Part shown: one piece after another, positions 24,805 through 32,902 of the stretch | How positions within the stretch are numbered: position 1 is the first letter of the stretch | Layout: each line of letters starts with the position of its first letter | Origin: Bacteroidaceae bacterium | GTDB taxonomy: Bacteria > Bacteroidota > Bacteroidia > Bacteroidales > Bacteroidaceae | NCBI GenBank assembly: GCA_024401305.1 | Contig: JAKSLI010000005.1 | Coordinates: forward strand, 1-64,000 | Reading direction: 5' to 3' | DNA length: 64,000 bases | The notes under the pieces: generated by a model | The model's input: the letters and a program-made list of their open reading frames with translations, nothing else | What the model was told of the DNA's origin: nothing | Databases searched by the model: none | Translations under genes and position numbers: made by a program

Positions 24805-26022
24805 ATGAAAAGATTATATGTAATAATGATTCTTTGTCTCATTACAGTTCTGGGGGCGAGTGCGCAGCAAACAAATAATGATGCTTTTCTCCCAATCGAA
24901 GTAACATATGGCGGAGGAGTAAACACCTATTCATTACAATCAAATCCGCGCAAGATAATGATACCTGGTTTCATTGAGAATGAGAACGCGGCTAACTATG
25001 TTTTTTCTCCGAGCATAACTACTACCACTCCCTTGCAAGATCCATATTTGTTGACATTAAAAATAGCAAGTATTAAAGAATCTTCATTATTCACGGCATT
25101 CAAAGATGGTTCAGAACCGGTTTATTCTCTGAATATTGGTGGAACAAGCTTTTCAGGAACAGGTAGTGACATGGGTGATGGACTCTTCTGCATTATCTTT
25201 TTTGCAAGTAAAAAAGATTTTGGTAAACTAACAGAAACTTTGGCTAATGAGCATAATATTACAGCCTCAATAAGTAAAAATGCTTCAAATTTAAAAATAC
25301 ATATCGGAGGTCTTAACCAAAACAACACTCAATTAGCTAAAGCCTTTGCCTCTGTACTGTTACTTATGCAAAGTCAGTTGAATGACTATATAAAAAATGA
25401 TAGCTCTAAACCATCCTCATCCGCATCCTCTTCTAGTTCTGACAACGGCGAGGAAGAAACGTTCAATGTTGTGGCCACGCAGAACCTTGACAAGCATATA
25501 GAATACAGGGATGTCGCTTTGGGCGTTAGTCCGGAAGAGTTCTTGGATAAAACCGTTGACCCGAATGACGAATTGTGTTGGGCTGAGCTGATAGAGGGCG
25601 AGGGGATAAACATTGAGGATGGTTCTTTTGTGTTCTCTGACATATGGCTAAGCACCCGTGTAGCTGTTTATGGTACTTGTGACAAGAATCGGAAAGTAAC
25701 AAAGATTGAGACGTGGATACCTGTAGAAAGCTTTAAGAAAGAGATTGCAGAAAATATAGAAATGTTGAAGGACAACATTTTATCAAGAGCAATCTCTGGC
25801 GCTTTTTTGAAAGATTTGTATACCTTGGGTCCAGACAAGAAAAACAGTATAAAGGGCTACAAAATAGGGCTTCTCATAAACGAGGAACAAGACATGACTA
25901 TCAACAACATATATGGAGTCATAGAGGTGAAATATGACGATGGCGGCGGTGAGTCAGATCCTTGCGTCTACGTATCTTTTACAGACCATACAGATGCTGA
26001 GAAAATGGCAGAATTGTTTTGA
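24805..26022 (+). CDS. Secreted protein of unknown function with Ser-rich linker
   Basis: 405 aa. A signal peptide (about 1-20, ending GASAQ) is followed by a beta-rich N-terminal domain (about 25-195). A low-complexity Ser/Ala linker follows (about 198-212), and then a C-terminal domain (about 215-405) of mixed strands and helices. I recognise no family. It has its own promoter and a strong terminator, and its composition is more AT-rich than the flanking housekeeping genes. 28-bp direct repeats flank the transcription unit, so it may have been acquired as a cassette (inference). Confidence 0.75.
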   Translation: MKRLYVIMILCLITVLGASAQQTNNDAFLPIEVTYGGGVNTYSLQSNPRKIMIPGFIENENAANYVFSPSITTTTPLQDPYLLTLKIASIKESSLFTAFKDGSEPVYSLNIGGTSFSGTGSDMGDGLFCIIFFASKKDFGKLTETLANEHNITASISKNASNLKIHIGGLNQNNTQLAKAFASVLLLMQSQLNDYIKNDSSKPSSSASSSSSDNGEEETFNVVATQNLDKHIEYRDVALGVSPEEFLDKTVDPNDELCWAELIEGEGINIEDGSFVFSDIWLSTRVAVYGTCDKNRKVTKIETWIPVESFKKEIAENIEMLKDNILSRAISGAFLKDLYTLGPDKKNSIKGYKIGLLINEEQDMTINNIYGVIEVKYDDGGGESDPCVYVSFTDHTDAEKMAELF

Positions 26023-26052
26023 TTCCCAATATTATTTCATTTAAATCTACCA

Positions 26053-26096
26053 AGCGAACTAATCTCTAATTGCAACTGAGATTAGTTCGCTTTTTA
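26053..26096 (+). terminator. Terminator of the 24805 gene
   Basis: A perfect 14-bp stem (AGCGAACTAATCTC with GAGATTAGTTCGCT) is followed by a T run. Confidence 0.92.
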
Positions 26097-26108
26097 TATG
26101 TCCGAAAT

Positions 26109-26136
26109 CCTCACTCTTTTCAAACTACAAAAGACG
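26109..26136 (+). repeat. 28-bp direct repeat, right copy
   Basis: Partner of 24696-24723, with three mismatches. It lies just after the terminator of the gene between them. Confidence 0.75.
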
Positions 26137-26202
26137 GACTATTATAGAGAATGTCCCAAAACAAACTAGCAGTACGTCAGTGAAGAAAAGGCTTAAATCC
26201 GC

Positions 26203-26240
26203 AAATTGCATTGGGGTGAAACCGGGTCCCAATGCAATTT
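26203..26240. repeat. Perfect 13-bp inverted repeat
   Basis: AAATTGCATTGGG pairs with CCCAATGCAATTT around a 12-base loop. No T run follows. The 26137-26361 stretch otherwise holds no gene that I can support. Confidence 0.8.
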
Positions 26241-26361
26241 GTCCCCTCTTGAAATAGCCCATTTTTACGAACATTTCGTGAAAAGAACGTACATGCTGTG
26301 AAGTTCACGAATTGTCCGAAACCATTTCATATTTTGTTTGCGAAACATTTTCAAAACACTC

Positions 26362-26370
26362 TACCTTTGC
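26362..26370 (+). promoter_or_regulatory. -7 promoter element for the 26460 lipoprotein gene
   Basis: TACCTTTGC with TTTG at 26337-26340 (21-base spacer). The leader of about 85 bases is A-rich, with repeated CAAAACTAAAA-like units and no G-rich structure. Confidence 0.8.
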
Positions 26371-26459
26371 AGCGTCAAAAAACAAAAATGACACTCAAAA
26401 CTAAAACATTAAATCAAAATTCAAAACTAAAAAAACAAACTCTTTAAAACTCAAACATT

Positions 26460-27080
26460 ATGAAAAAGTTTCTCTCAAAAATCGTATTCGCAACAGTAGC
26501 AGTTCTCTCAGTAGCAGGTTTCACATCTTGCAACAATGTAGATGATGATCCATACGTCCCAACACCAGTCCCAACAGAAATTCATACTGTGACGCCATCT
26601 AATAATCAGGATATGACTCCAGCATACGGAGCAGTCCTTTCAGAGAACATCCTCGATATGTATGATGTAACAGTTGTCCTTCACAGTGGCGATAAGACGA
26701 AGGAAGTTGCTCTTACAAAGGCTAATGGTCAAGCAGATGTAACACGCACTTCAAATGGCAACATGACCTACTATGAGTATGTATTTGCAGAGATTGATGG
26801 CCAGAAAGGAATCAGTAATGCCGAAGTTAAGGTAACACCGAAGGCAGATATCAAGAATGTCATTTCAGCTATGCCAGCAAACGAAAAATTCACTATGCAG
26901 CATGGTGGAAATATGTTCAAGGCAAAGTTTGGTGCGGATGGCAAGTTCGTGGGTAAGTTAGCAACTCATTTTACAGTTCTTTCTGGTTCCTATTATCCTG
27001 AGGAATTGCTTAAAGATAATGGCAATGGCACTTTTGGATATGATGTAGTAGCAGAAACAATTCAGGATTGCATGTTTTAA
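26460..27080 (+). CDS. Lipoprotein of unknown function
   Basis: 206 aa. A lipoprotein signal ends at the lipobox GFTSC with the modified cysteine at 24, followed by an acidic NNVDDDP stretch, a pattern linked to surface export in Bacteroidetes. The rest is predicted beta-rich and ends at QDCMF. No family is recognised. It stands alone, with its own promoter and a long A-rich leader, in an accessory stretch. Surface location is inference from the post-cysteine acidic residues. Confidence 0.75.
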   Translation: MKKFLSKIVFATVAVLSVAGFTSCNNVDDDPYVPTPVPTEIHTVTPSNNQDMTPAYGAVLSENILDMYDVTVVLHSGDKTKEVALTKANGQADVTRTSNGNMTYYEYVFAEIDGQKGISNAEVKVTPKADIKNVISAMPANEKFTMQHGGNMFKAKFGADGKFVGKLATHFTVLSGSYYPEELLKDNGNGTFGYDVVAETIQDCMF

Positions 27081-27316
27081 TTGTAGTAGTGCTAAAAAGA
27101 TGGTACCACATCATAATAAACAGAAATATTAACAACATTATAATTATACAACTATGAATCCAATTATTTCCATCCTCATCATGTTTGGTTTTTGTTAACA
27201 AACCGATCCCTAGAAAGGAACAAACATTACCATACGCTTCTCCTAATTGAGAGCTGCGTCGCAGACAGTTCTGAATTGATAATTATTTTACAATAATAGA
27301 AAAAGTTTTAAAAAAG

Positions 27317-27350
27317 AACTCCGATTACAATAGGTGGTCGGAGTTTCTTG
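27317..27350 (+). terminator. Terminator-like hairpin
   Basis: AACTCCGA pairs with TCGGAGTT and is followed by TCTTGCTTT. It is probably the end of the 26460 transcript or of a small RNA. Confidence 0.55.
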
Positions 27351-27396
27351 CTTTATAACCAAGCTTTTGATACTTGAAGAAAAGTATATAAACCGA

Positions 27397-27575
27397 CATC
27401 CGCGTAGGATAGCGACTAGCCTGTTCATCCGAAGGATAGATGCAAGCTGATTCGGCGCATGAGAATACTGACAGCCATCTGCAAGATACTAGCCGCCACG
27501 CGAACCATCACGGAGTGATATAGTGAAGGTGGTTGCGTAGAGTCCACCGAAACGTAGCAGACCATCACGTCCAGT
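27397..27575. repeat. Series of four related mini stem-loops
   Basis: CATCCGCGTAGGATAG and CATCCGAAGGATAG near 27400-27436, then CATCACGGAGTGATATAG and CATCACGTCCAGTGATATAG near 27507-27573. The first, third and fourth are followed by YGAC or TGAA. Confidence 0.6.
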
Positions 27576-27602
27576 GATATAGCGACAGCGTAACCAAGTA
27601 AA

Positions 27603-28154
27603 TCATGGCATTATATCATTTGGGTATATATGATTACTGCCATGTCTTCGTCCTTTTGAGATATCAATTTTCTGGTGTAAGTATGCTTGCCATATTAGCT
27701 CTGTGCAGTAGTAGCGTGTGGAATCATCAGTCTTGTAGCTGTTGTCAAAACGTACACCGACTTTAGTTTCAGCGTACTCTGCAGCAGCTTTTGCTACAGA
27801 ATCGGTACAATCTATTTTCTTTACACCAACACCTAAACATCTGTCTGGTTGAAGAAACATAGAGATGGATTCCATTTTTACGCTATCTATTCCATTGTCG
27901 CTCTCTCCCGGAACAGCATGAATGATATACCACTTTCCATTTCGTTTATGAACAATACCCACATGTGAATATCTGCCAGATGAAACTGCTTCTACTACGC
28001 GACTGTCCAAACTCGGACCTTCGCGAAACAGCAGATCTCCATCACGCAAAGAGAGCGTATCAACATAGACAGGCTCCCTTGTTCCTCTTCTATGTTGACA
28101 CGCTGAAAAAAATAAAATGGCTCCTGTAATGAAAAAAGATATAACTTTTCTCAT
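27603..28154 (-). CDS. YiiX/YebB-like NlpC/P60-type cysteine hydrolase lipoprotein
   Basis: 183 aa. Lipobox FFSAC puts the lipid-modified cysteine at 19, so it is an envelope protein. The permuted NlpC/P60 (YiiX-like) fold shows H64 in YSHVGIV and C150 in YYCTELIW, the expected catalytic pair, with E152 close by. Such enzymes cleave amide bonds in peptidoglycan or lipids; the substrate is unknown. Its ATG overlaps the TGA of the upstream zinc-ribbon gene by four bases, so the two are translationally coupled. The C-terminus (IYPNDIMP) is slightly shorter than relatives as I recall them. Confidence 0.85.
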   Translation of the reverse strand: MRKVISFFITGAILFFSACQHRRGTREPVYVDTLSLRDGDLLFREGPSLDSRVVEAVSSGRYSHVGIVHKRNGKWYIIHAVPGESDNGIDSVKMESISMFLQPDRCLGVGVKKIDCTDSVAKAAAEYAETKVGVRFDNSYKTDDSTRYYCTELIWQAYLHQKIDISKGRRHGSNHIYPNDIMP

Positions 28155-28651
28155 TTCATGGAATCCTTGAGTTTCTTATCGTCTATCTCACCAACAAAGA
28201 CGTGCGTCAAGATACCAAAAGATACCGTTTTGTCTTCTTTTCCAGTATCAATTTTGCCAGTACTGAAAATGATGTAGTTGTCCACATGAAGTTTTGAATC
28301 TAACACTTTGTCTATTAGTCCAGCGCCCAATAGCATAGCAGCTTCTTTGTCTGTAGCTGTCGAATCTGAAGTGTCAATGGATTCCAACAGTGAAGACCTG
28401 ATCGCTCTTATGTGAGAATCTTTATTTGGTGTAGTAACGGCCATAATGCCGAGAATTATTGCAAGTGCGATGATCCAACTGAAACGCTTCAAGATAGAAC
28501 TTCCCTGATTGCTATTAACAATAACATAAGAAGGACTATCATTTGTGTCAGTTTCGTTTACGTGCATTTCAGCGTTTTCAACAGGACTTCCGCAAGAACT
28601 GCAGAATTTTGTGCCAGGAGTAATGGCGGCTCCACATTTAGAACAGAACAT
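28151..28651 (-). CDS. Zinc-ribbon membrane protein, DUF4359-like
   Basis: 166 aa. Residues 3-21 form a zinc ribbon with two CxxC knuckles (FCSKCG and FCSSCG). A flexible linker and one membrane segment (about 57-74) follow. The C-terminal part resembles DUF4359, a small domain of unknown function (SFGILTHVFVG near the end). The topology suggests a cytoplasmic ribbon and an external domain. It is the first gene of a two-gene unit with the YiiX-like hydrolase, which suggests a shared envelope function. Confidence 0.8.
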   Translation of the reverse strand: MFCSKCGAAITPGTKFCSSCGSPVENAEMHVNETDTNDSPSYVIVNSNQGSSILKRFSWIIALAIILGIMAVTTPNKDSHIRAIRSSLLESIDTSDSTATDKEAAMLLGAGLIDKVLDSKLHVDNYIIFSTGKIDTGKEDKTVSFGILTHVFVGEIDDKKLKDSMK

Positions 28652-28686
28652 AAGAAAGGAAAATAATGTTAATAATTAAGTTTGGC

Positions 28687-28695
28687 GCAAAGTTA
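28687..28695 (-). promoter_or_regulatory. -7 promoter element for the zinc-ribbon/YiiX unit
   Basis: TAACTTTGC on the minus strand with a TTTTG -33 element at about 28715-28719 (19-base spacer), 36 bases before the start. Confidence 0.8.
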
Positions 28696-28720
28696 ATAAA
28701 TTAATACGAATTGACAAAAT

Positions 28721-28746
28721 AAATAGACGAATTTCTCCGTCTATTT
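28721..28746 (-). terminator. Hairpin terminating the gene remnant upstream
   Basis: AAATAGACG pairs with CGTCTATTT across eight bases, followed on the minus strand by TTTTGTC. A second hairpin, AATGCACC/GGGTGCATT, lies at 28760-28782. Confidence 0.6.
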
Positions 28747-28770
28747 GTAGAAATGAAACCAATGCACCCA

Positions 28771-29057
28771 TTACAGGTGCATTGAGATCCATTGCGAGAT
28801 TGCTTCATCCTGAGTAATCTCGGAAGTGTTCCAGATGTCAGCGATTTCCTTGATGACATCATCGGCTTCAACCTGTCCTGCAGGTCGTGCCAAGGACATT
28901 CCATAGACAGAAGAGGAATGACCTCCACATCTGAAACGGAAGCAAGCGATTTCTTCCAGTTTCCATAAACTTTGGCACCAGACAGAACCTCGACTGATGA
29001 TAGGACGAGGTTTCTGCCCTTGCTATTTTGTTTGTGTTTATAAAAAGATTTCCGCAT
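28771..29057 (-). pseudogene. Probable frameshifted gene remnant
   Basis: An open frame starts at the ATG at 29057, behind a -7 box (29076-29084), and reads KGRNLVLSSVEVLSGAKVYG. In the neighbouring frame a protein-like C-terminal segment (EADDVIKEIADIWNTSEITQ) ends at 28771, just before the hairpins. The first frame instead runs through the terminator to 28701. The simplest reading is one gene broken by an indel between about 28875 and 28930. The family is not recognised. Confidence 0.4.
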
Positions 29058-29075
29058 AACCTTGTAGAATTTATT

Positions 29076-29084
29076 GCAAAGTTA
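29076..29084 (-). promoter_or_regulatory. -7 promoter element for the frameshifted remnant
   Basis: TAACTTTGC on the minus strand, 18 bases before the ATG at 29057. No good -33 element is seen. Confidence 0.45.
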
Positions 29085-29133
29085 TGCGGAAAGTGAGAGA
29101 GGGGAAAAGACAGACTAAGTAGAATGCTATCGT

Positions 29134-29823
29134 TTATAATTCCCTAACAAAACGTTTTGCTCCTAAAAATGTATAAATTTTGTGATTGTCAACAAGATCA
29201 ATATAATCTAATGCGTCATGTAAAAAGTCGCATAATTCTCTATTATTACGGACTTCTTCATACGTAATGCCTTCATGAATACAATCGTATTCTATATTTG
29301 GCATATATATATTGTCATTAGAAATTATGGTGAATGCTTTACCGTTTTCGTCAAATTGTGTCACATCCTCGAATAGTTCTGGATGTGTAATGTATTGCTC
29401 TTCTTTTTCTTTCCAAAGAGGCATAGCTTCAAGAAGAAATCCATATCCAAAACTTATACACATCCAATAGTCATTCTCTGGTGTTATTCCTTGCGCAGCT
29501 AATTCTTCTAACTCTTTTTCATAAGTAATGCGTTTTGCTTTCTTTTCCTGATGAAAATCTAACGACTTTTCCACTTTGTAGATTAACCCATTAAGTTTTT
29601 CTTCAAGAAAATCATCGTTAGGAATCTCACAATAAGAACCATCTTTTTTCGCGGATATTATGTTATTCATTAAAGGGTTCTCACTAGAAATTATAAAATA
29701 AGATTCATTTGCAGGAAATAAAATGTCAAAAAATCTCTTTTTTATTGCGATAACTCTTATCAAATCGCTATAGTTGTGATATAGCATATTGTCGCTAATA
29801 TTGATTATACTGTATAAACTCAT
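29134..29823 (-). CDS. Protein of unknown function
   Basis: 229 aa, no signal peptide or membrane segment, mixed alpha/beta, acidic, with a charged helix at about 95-115 (EKKAKRITYEKELEEL). I recognise no family. Base composition is markedly AT-rich and the codon use differs from housekeeping genes in the window, so it was probably acquired. It has a good promoter of its own (29885-29893). Single cytoplasmic proteins like this in accessory stretches are sometimes immunity or defence parts, but nothing in the sequence proves that. Confidence 0.65.
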   Translation of the reverse strand: MSLYSIINISDNMLYHNYSDLIRVIAIKKRFFDILFPANESYFIISSENPLMNNIISAKKDGSYCEIPNDDFLEEKLNGLIYKVEKSLDFHQEKKAKRITYEKELEELAAQGITPENDYWMCISFGYGFLLEAMPLWKEKEEQYITHPELFEDVTQFDENGKAFTIISNDNIYMPNIEYDCIHEGITYEEVRNNRELCDFLHDALDYIDLVDNHKIYTFLGAKRFVREL

Positions 29824-29884
29824 ATTTAAAGAATTGAAAGTGTCACGACTGCCGAAGCCTACGCCGTTAGGCCGTTAGTATGGT

Positions 29885-29893
29885 GCAAAGGTA
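29885..29893 (-). promoter_or_regulatory. -7 promoter element for the 29134-29823 gene
   Basis: TACCTTTGC on the minus strand with a TTTG -33 element at 29914-29917 (20-base spacer). It lies about 62 bases before the start. Confidence 0.75.
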
Positions 29894-30094
29894 CGATTAA
29901 GTGGGAGAAATACCAAATAAATTTGAGTATTTCCGAGCAAGAGTACCTAAACGAAGTTAAAATTACAAAAAATAGATGATATACGCAAGCAAATCAGGAA
30001 GAATTTACAGAAACACTTCCGTACCATTCAACTCAAAGATGAGATTGATACGAATGGTACGAATTTGCCGCGAAGCAATTCTTGAAACGGTACG

Positions 30095-30136
30095 AAAAAA
30101 GGCAGAGTACAAGTGTGTACTTGTATCTGCCTTTTG
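30095..30136 (+). terminator. Strong terminator with no identified gene upstream
   Basis: AAAAGGCAGAGTACAAG pairs with CTTGTATCTGCCTTTT with one mismatch. T-rich sequence follows. The transcript it ends is unknown and could be an RNA in 29940-30095. Confidence 0.7.
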
Positions 30137-30500
30137 TATTATATTCAACTCGAGTTATATGTCTCCACTTTTTGGTAACGGTAACGGTAACGCTTCGCAA
30201 AGTTCATTTCTTACGCCAAGACCAGTTCGAAGATGTCCTTTTGGTCGGTATCCTTTATCTTGCCCTTATCCTTGTATTTATGCAAGAGCATTCTTGGTTT
30301 CGATGTGTAGCTCGCAGCGTTACCGTTACCTTTTTCTGGATAACATAGTGTGTGTGATTCGAAAATGCCGTGTGTAAGCAAAATGGGCAAAAATGCTTAC
30401 AAATTGTAAGTTGAAGTTTCCGCAAGATTTTGCTCCAACTAGGAGTTCTGATAGGTGAAAATATGGGGAATTGAAGGGCTTTTTGGGGAGTTGATGAAAA

Positions 30501-30566
30501 TTCGTGGGACTTTTGGGTTGAGTTCGTGGGACTTTTGGGTCAAGTTCGTGGGAGTTTTACCCGAAA
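30501..30566 (+). repeat. Three 22-bp tandem direct repeats
   Basis: Units begin TTCGTGGGACTTTTGGGT at 30501 and 30523, with a diverged third at 30545. Confidence 0.85.
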
Positions 30567-30921
30567 AAGACCACGAAAAAAGGGCAAAAATCGGCAGAAA
30601 ATGTGGCGTTTTTCAGGGGCGGAAAAATCAAAATGTTGGCTATCAAGTAGATACTAAACTCGCGAGAATGGCGTTATTTTCGGGCAAGTTTCCGAAGAAT
30701 GATTTTCTTTGATTCTGAAGGGGGTATGAAAATACGGATTGTAAGCGAAACAAGCGTTTTTGCTTACAGTCCGTATAAATCAATGAGCACGGTGAACCTC
30801 TCCGTCGGCATTCTTGCCAAGAACGTAGTCAACACAACCAGTTTTCTTGTTCATTATTTAAAAGTTTACGCATGTATTGTAACTTTTATGTTGATTGCTT
30901 GTGAAATCAAATGTTTATTTG

Positions 30922-30930
30922 TACCTTTGC
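30922..30930 (+). promoter_or_regulatory. -7 promoter element, possibly for the thioredoxin-like/GH53 genes
   Basis: TACCTTTGC with TTG about 20 bases upstream. The next gene starts 267 bases later, so the leader would be long, or the promoter may serve something not recognised. Confidence 0.5.
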
Positions 30931-31197
30931 GGACGCAAAAGGATTTCTACCGCACGATACGGAATGTTAACCTTCCAATTGCAAAGTTAAGTCTTAGATG
31001 TTCCCTAAAAGGGTACACCTGACTTTTTTTTGCGGAAAATTCCAAACATACTTTGACAGAGTATGACAAAATGGAAGATTTAACATCTGTCAACAAATGA
31101 AAGCTGCTCCGGATCTTTTTGCAAGTTTTCATTTTTTGTATTAGACTTGCAGTTTGAAAAGAACTTGCTATAAATGTAAGGTGATAAGTTTTATATT

Positions 31198-31668
31198 ATG
31201 AAGAAATCAATAATAATGATGTTCTGCCTGCTAATGTCATCAGTCGTTGATGCACAGGTAAATAAGGTTTATGACGAAACGGTTGAGCCAATGGTGCAAA
31301 TTGACCAAGCGGTGGATAAGGCAAAGGTATCTGGCAGATTTGTGATTTGTCAAGTAGGAGGCAATTGGTGTCCATGGTGTTTACGATTGGCTGATTTTGT
31401 CATGAACGATTCTGAAATCAATAGCATTATTGAACAGAACTTCGTTTATATTCATGTTAACTATCCGCGAAAAAGTGCAACAAAGGCACTCATGAATCGG
31501 TTAAAGAATGCAGGTCGTTTCGGTTATCCTGCGCTCGTTGTGATGAACGACAAGGGTGAAGTTATCCATATACAAGATAGCAGTTTTCTTGAAGAAAACG
31601 AAGGATACAATCGTGAGAAGGTGTTGCGTTTTTTGAGAGGATGGACGCCTTCGGCAGTTAATCAATAA
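31198..31668 (+). CDS. Periplasmic thioredoxin-like protein (WCPWC)
   Basis: 156 aa with a signal peptide (about 1-19, ending VVDAQ). The thioredoxin fold has the active-site motif GGNWCPWC at about 53-60 and the cis-proline loop RFGYPALVV near 115-123. Length and layout resemble the thioredoxin_7/DsbD-gamma-like group, which reduces or oxidises disulfides in the envelope. Substrates are unknown. The GH53 gene follows after 134 bases on the same strand and may be co-transcribed. Confidence 0.85.
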   Translation: MKKSIIMMFCLLMSSVVDAQVNKVYDETVEPMVQIDQAVDKAKVSGRFVICQVGGNWCPWCLRLADFVMNDSEINSIIEQNFVYIHVNYPRKSATKALMNRLKNAGRFGYPALVVMNDKGEVIHIQDSSFLEENEGYNREKVLRFLRGWTPSAVNQ

Positions 31669-31802
31669 GCAAAGATTGAAATGGACAAGCTGATGCCTTC
31701 ATGGATGAAATCGGCGACGATCGCTGCTTTGGTGACATGGCAGAAGGAGTGTTCGTAAGAGGACATTAATCATAGGTTGTATAAGATATATTTAGAATAA
31801 AA

Positions 31803-32858
31803 ATGAAAAAACTGTTGCTAGTTCTCCTTCTTTTGTTGTCAGTGCAATGCTTTGCCCAAAAAGGTTTTGTGCGTGGTGGCGACATCAGTTGGATTACGGA
31901 AACTGAAGATAACGGCAAATGGCAGTATGTTGACACACTTGGTAGTCCGATAGAACCATACGCCTTGTTGAAACAACTTGACATGAACGCCATCCGTCTG
32001 CGTGTGTGGGTCAATCCAAAACCGTCACGAAATGGGAAAACTTACAACGACATTGCAGATGTAGTATGTAAGGCTGTGCGTGCTAGGCAAGCTGGCATGC
32101 AGGTAATGATAGACTTCCATTACAGCAATTGGTGGGCAGATCCGGGAAAACAGGTTGCACCAAAAGAGTGGACTAATGCTGCAAGTAAGCAATCTGATTC
32201 GATTAGTGTGATGTGTGATAGCGTCCGACAACATACAATGGCAACGCTTATCGCGTTGAAAAAAGCAGGAGTTACTCCTCGCTGGGTTCAGATAGGCAAT
32301 GAGATTCCTAACGGTTTCATGCATCCTTATGGCATGCCTAATAGGCGCCCTGAGTGGTTTGCTATGCTTTTCAAGGCTGGGTATGATGCGGCTAAGGAAG
32401 TGTTTCCAAATACTATTTGCATCTGTCATATAGATAACGGTTATAATCTCGGACGCACTACACGTATTTTAGACATTCTACGTCGTTATAATGTGCCGTT
32501 TGACATGCTAGGATGGTCGCTCTATCCGGCGATGAACTGGGTAACGGGAGAAGTTGATAAGAATTGGCAGAAGAAGTGTGACCAATGTATTTCCAATGCC
32601 GACGCCATCTATGAAATGTATGGTAAGGAATCAATGCTCGTTGAGGTCGGTATGCCTGACATGGATGAAAACATTGGTGCTGACTGCATTCGTTATCTTA
32701 TAGACAATGCAGGAAAACATCTGCGTGGTTTGATTTGGTGGGAGCCTCTCACTACACCAGACACAAACTATCGCATGGGCGCAATGAAGAAATACGGAGA
32801 CAATCAATGCGGGCCAAACAAGGCGTTGAAAGCATTTAAGGTGGACTCTACAAAATAG
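31803..32858 (+). CDS. GH53 endo-beta-1,4-galactanase
   Basis: 351 aa, exported (signal peptide about 1-18). GH53 enzymes cut beta-1,4-galactan side chains of pectic rhamnogalacturonan I. The TIM barrel contains RGGDISW near the N-terminus, acid/base E167 in QIGNEIPNG, nucleophile E281 in LVEVGMP, and the LRLRVWVNP-type strand (here IRLRVWVNP). Length is typical of a single-domain enzyme. It is not part of the xylan locus, has no SusC/D neighbours, and ends in a terminator that overlaps its last codons. Confidence 0.93.
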   Translation: MKKLLLVLLLLLSVQCFAQKGFVRGGDISWITETEDNGKWQYVDTLGSPIEPYALLKQLDMNAIRLRVWVNPKPSRNGKTYNDIADVVCKAVRARQAGMQVMIDFHYSNWWADPGKQVAPKEWTNAASKQSDSISVMCDSVRQHTMATLIALKKAGVTPRWVQIGNEIPNGFMHPYGMPNRRPEWFAMLFKAGYDAAKEVFPNTICICHIDNGYNLGRTTRILDILRRYNVPFDMLGWSLYPAMNWVTGEVDKNWQKKCDQCISNADAIYEMYGKESMLVEVGMPDMDENIGADCIRYLIDNAGKHLRGLIWWEPLTTPDTNYRMGAMKKYGDNQCGPNKALKAFKVDSTK

Positions 32859-32876
32859 AATCCACCTTATTTTTGT
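32838..32876 (+). terminator. Terminator overlapping the GH53 stop codon
   Basis: AAGGTGGACTCTA pairs with TAGAATCCACCTT, followed by ATTTTTG. The stop codon lies in the 3' arm of the stem. Confidence 0.85.
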
Positions 32877-32902
32877 GTTCTGTAAAAACAATTTTAAAAT
32901 GT

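Larger units (their letters stand above)
27081..27602. other. Gene-poor structured region
   Basis: No convincing gene above 15 codons. It holds a possible 14-codon ORF (27154-27198), a terminator-like hairpin (27317-27345), and from 27397 a series of short stem-loops of the form CATCC..GGATAG or CATCAC..GTGATATAG. Confidence 0.6.
29894..31197. other. Gene-poor region with repeat debris
   Basis: No ORF here has convincing coding character. Visible items: a strong hairpin terminator (30095-30136); inverted GGTAACGGTAACG repeats (30174-30192 and 30329-30342) around a short coding-like minus-strand fragment; two TGTAAGC hairpins with three 22-bp direct repeats between them (30373-30775); a 24-codon ORF (30780-30854, minus); and a -7 box (30922-30930). 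It looks like decayed mobile DNA. Confidence 0.6.

Noticed and set aside
29976..30377. 133-codon plus-strand ORF in the gene-poor stretch
   Set aside because: It reads straight through a strong terminator hairpin and an inverted repeat and has no family resemblance or promoter.
31702..31770. Short frame between the thioredoxin-like and GH53 genes
   Set aside because: Only about 22 codons after an ATG, with an in-frame stop close upstream and no ribosome site; could not be supported as a gene.
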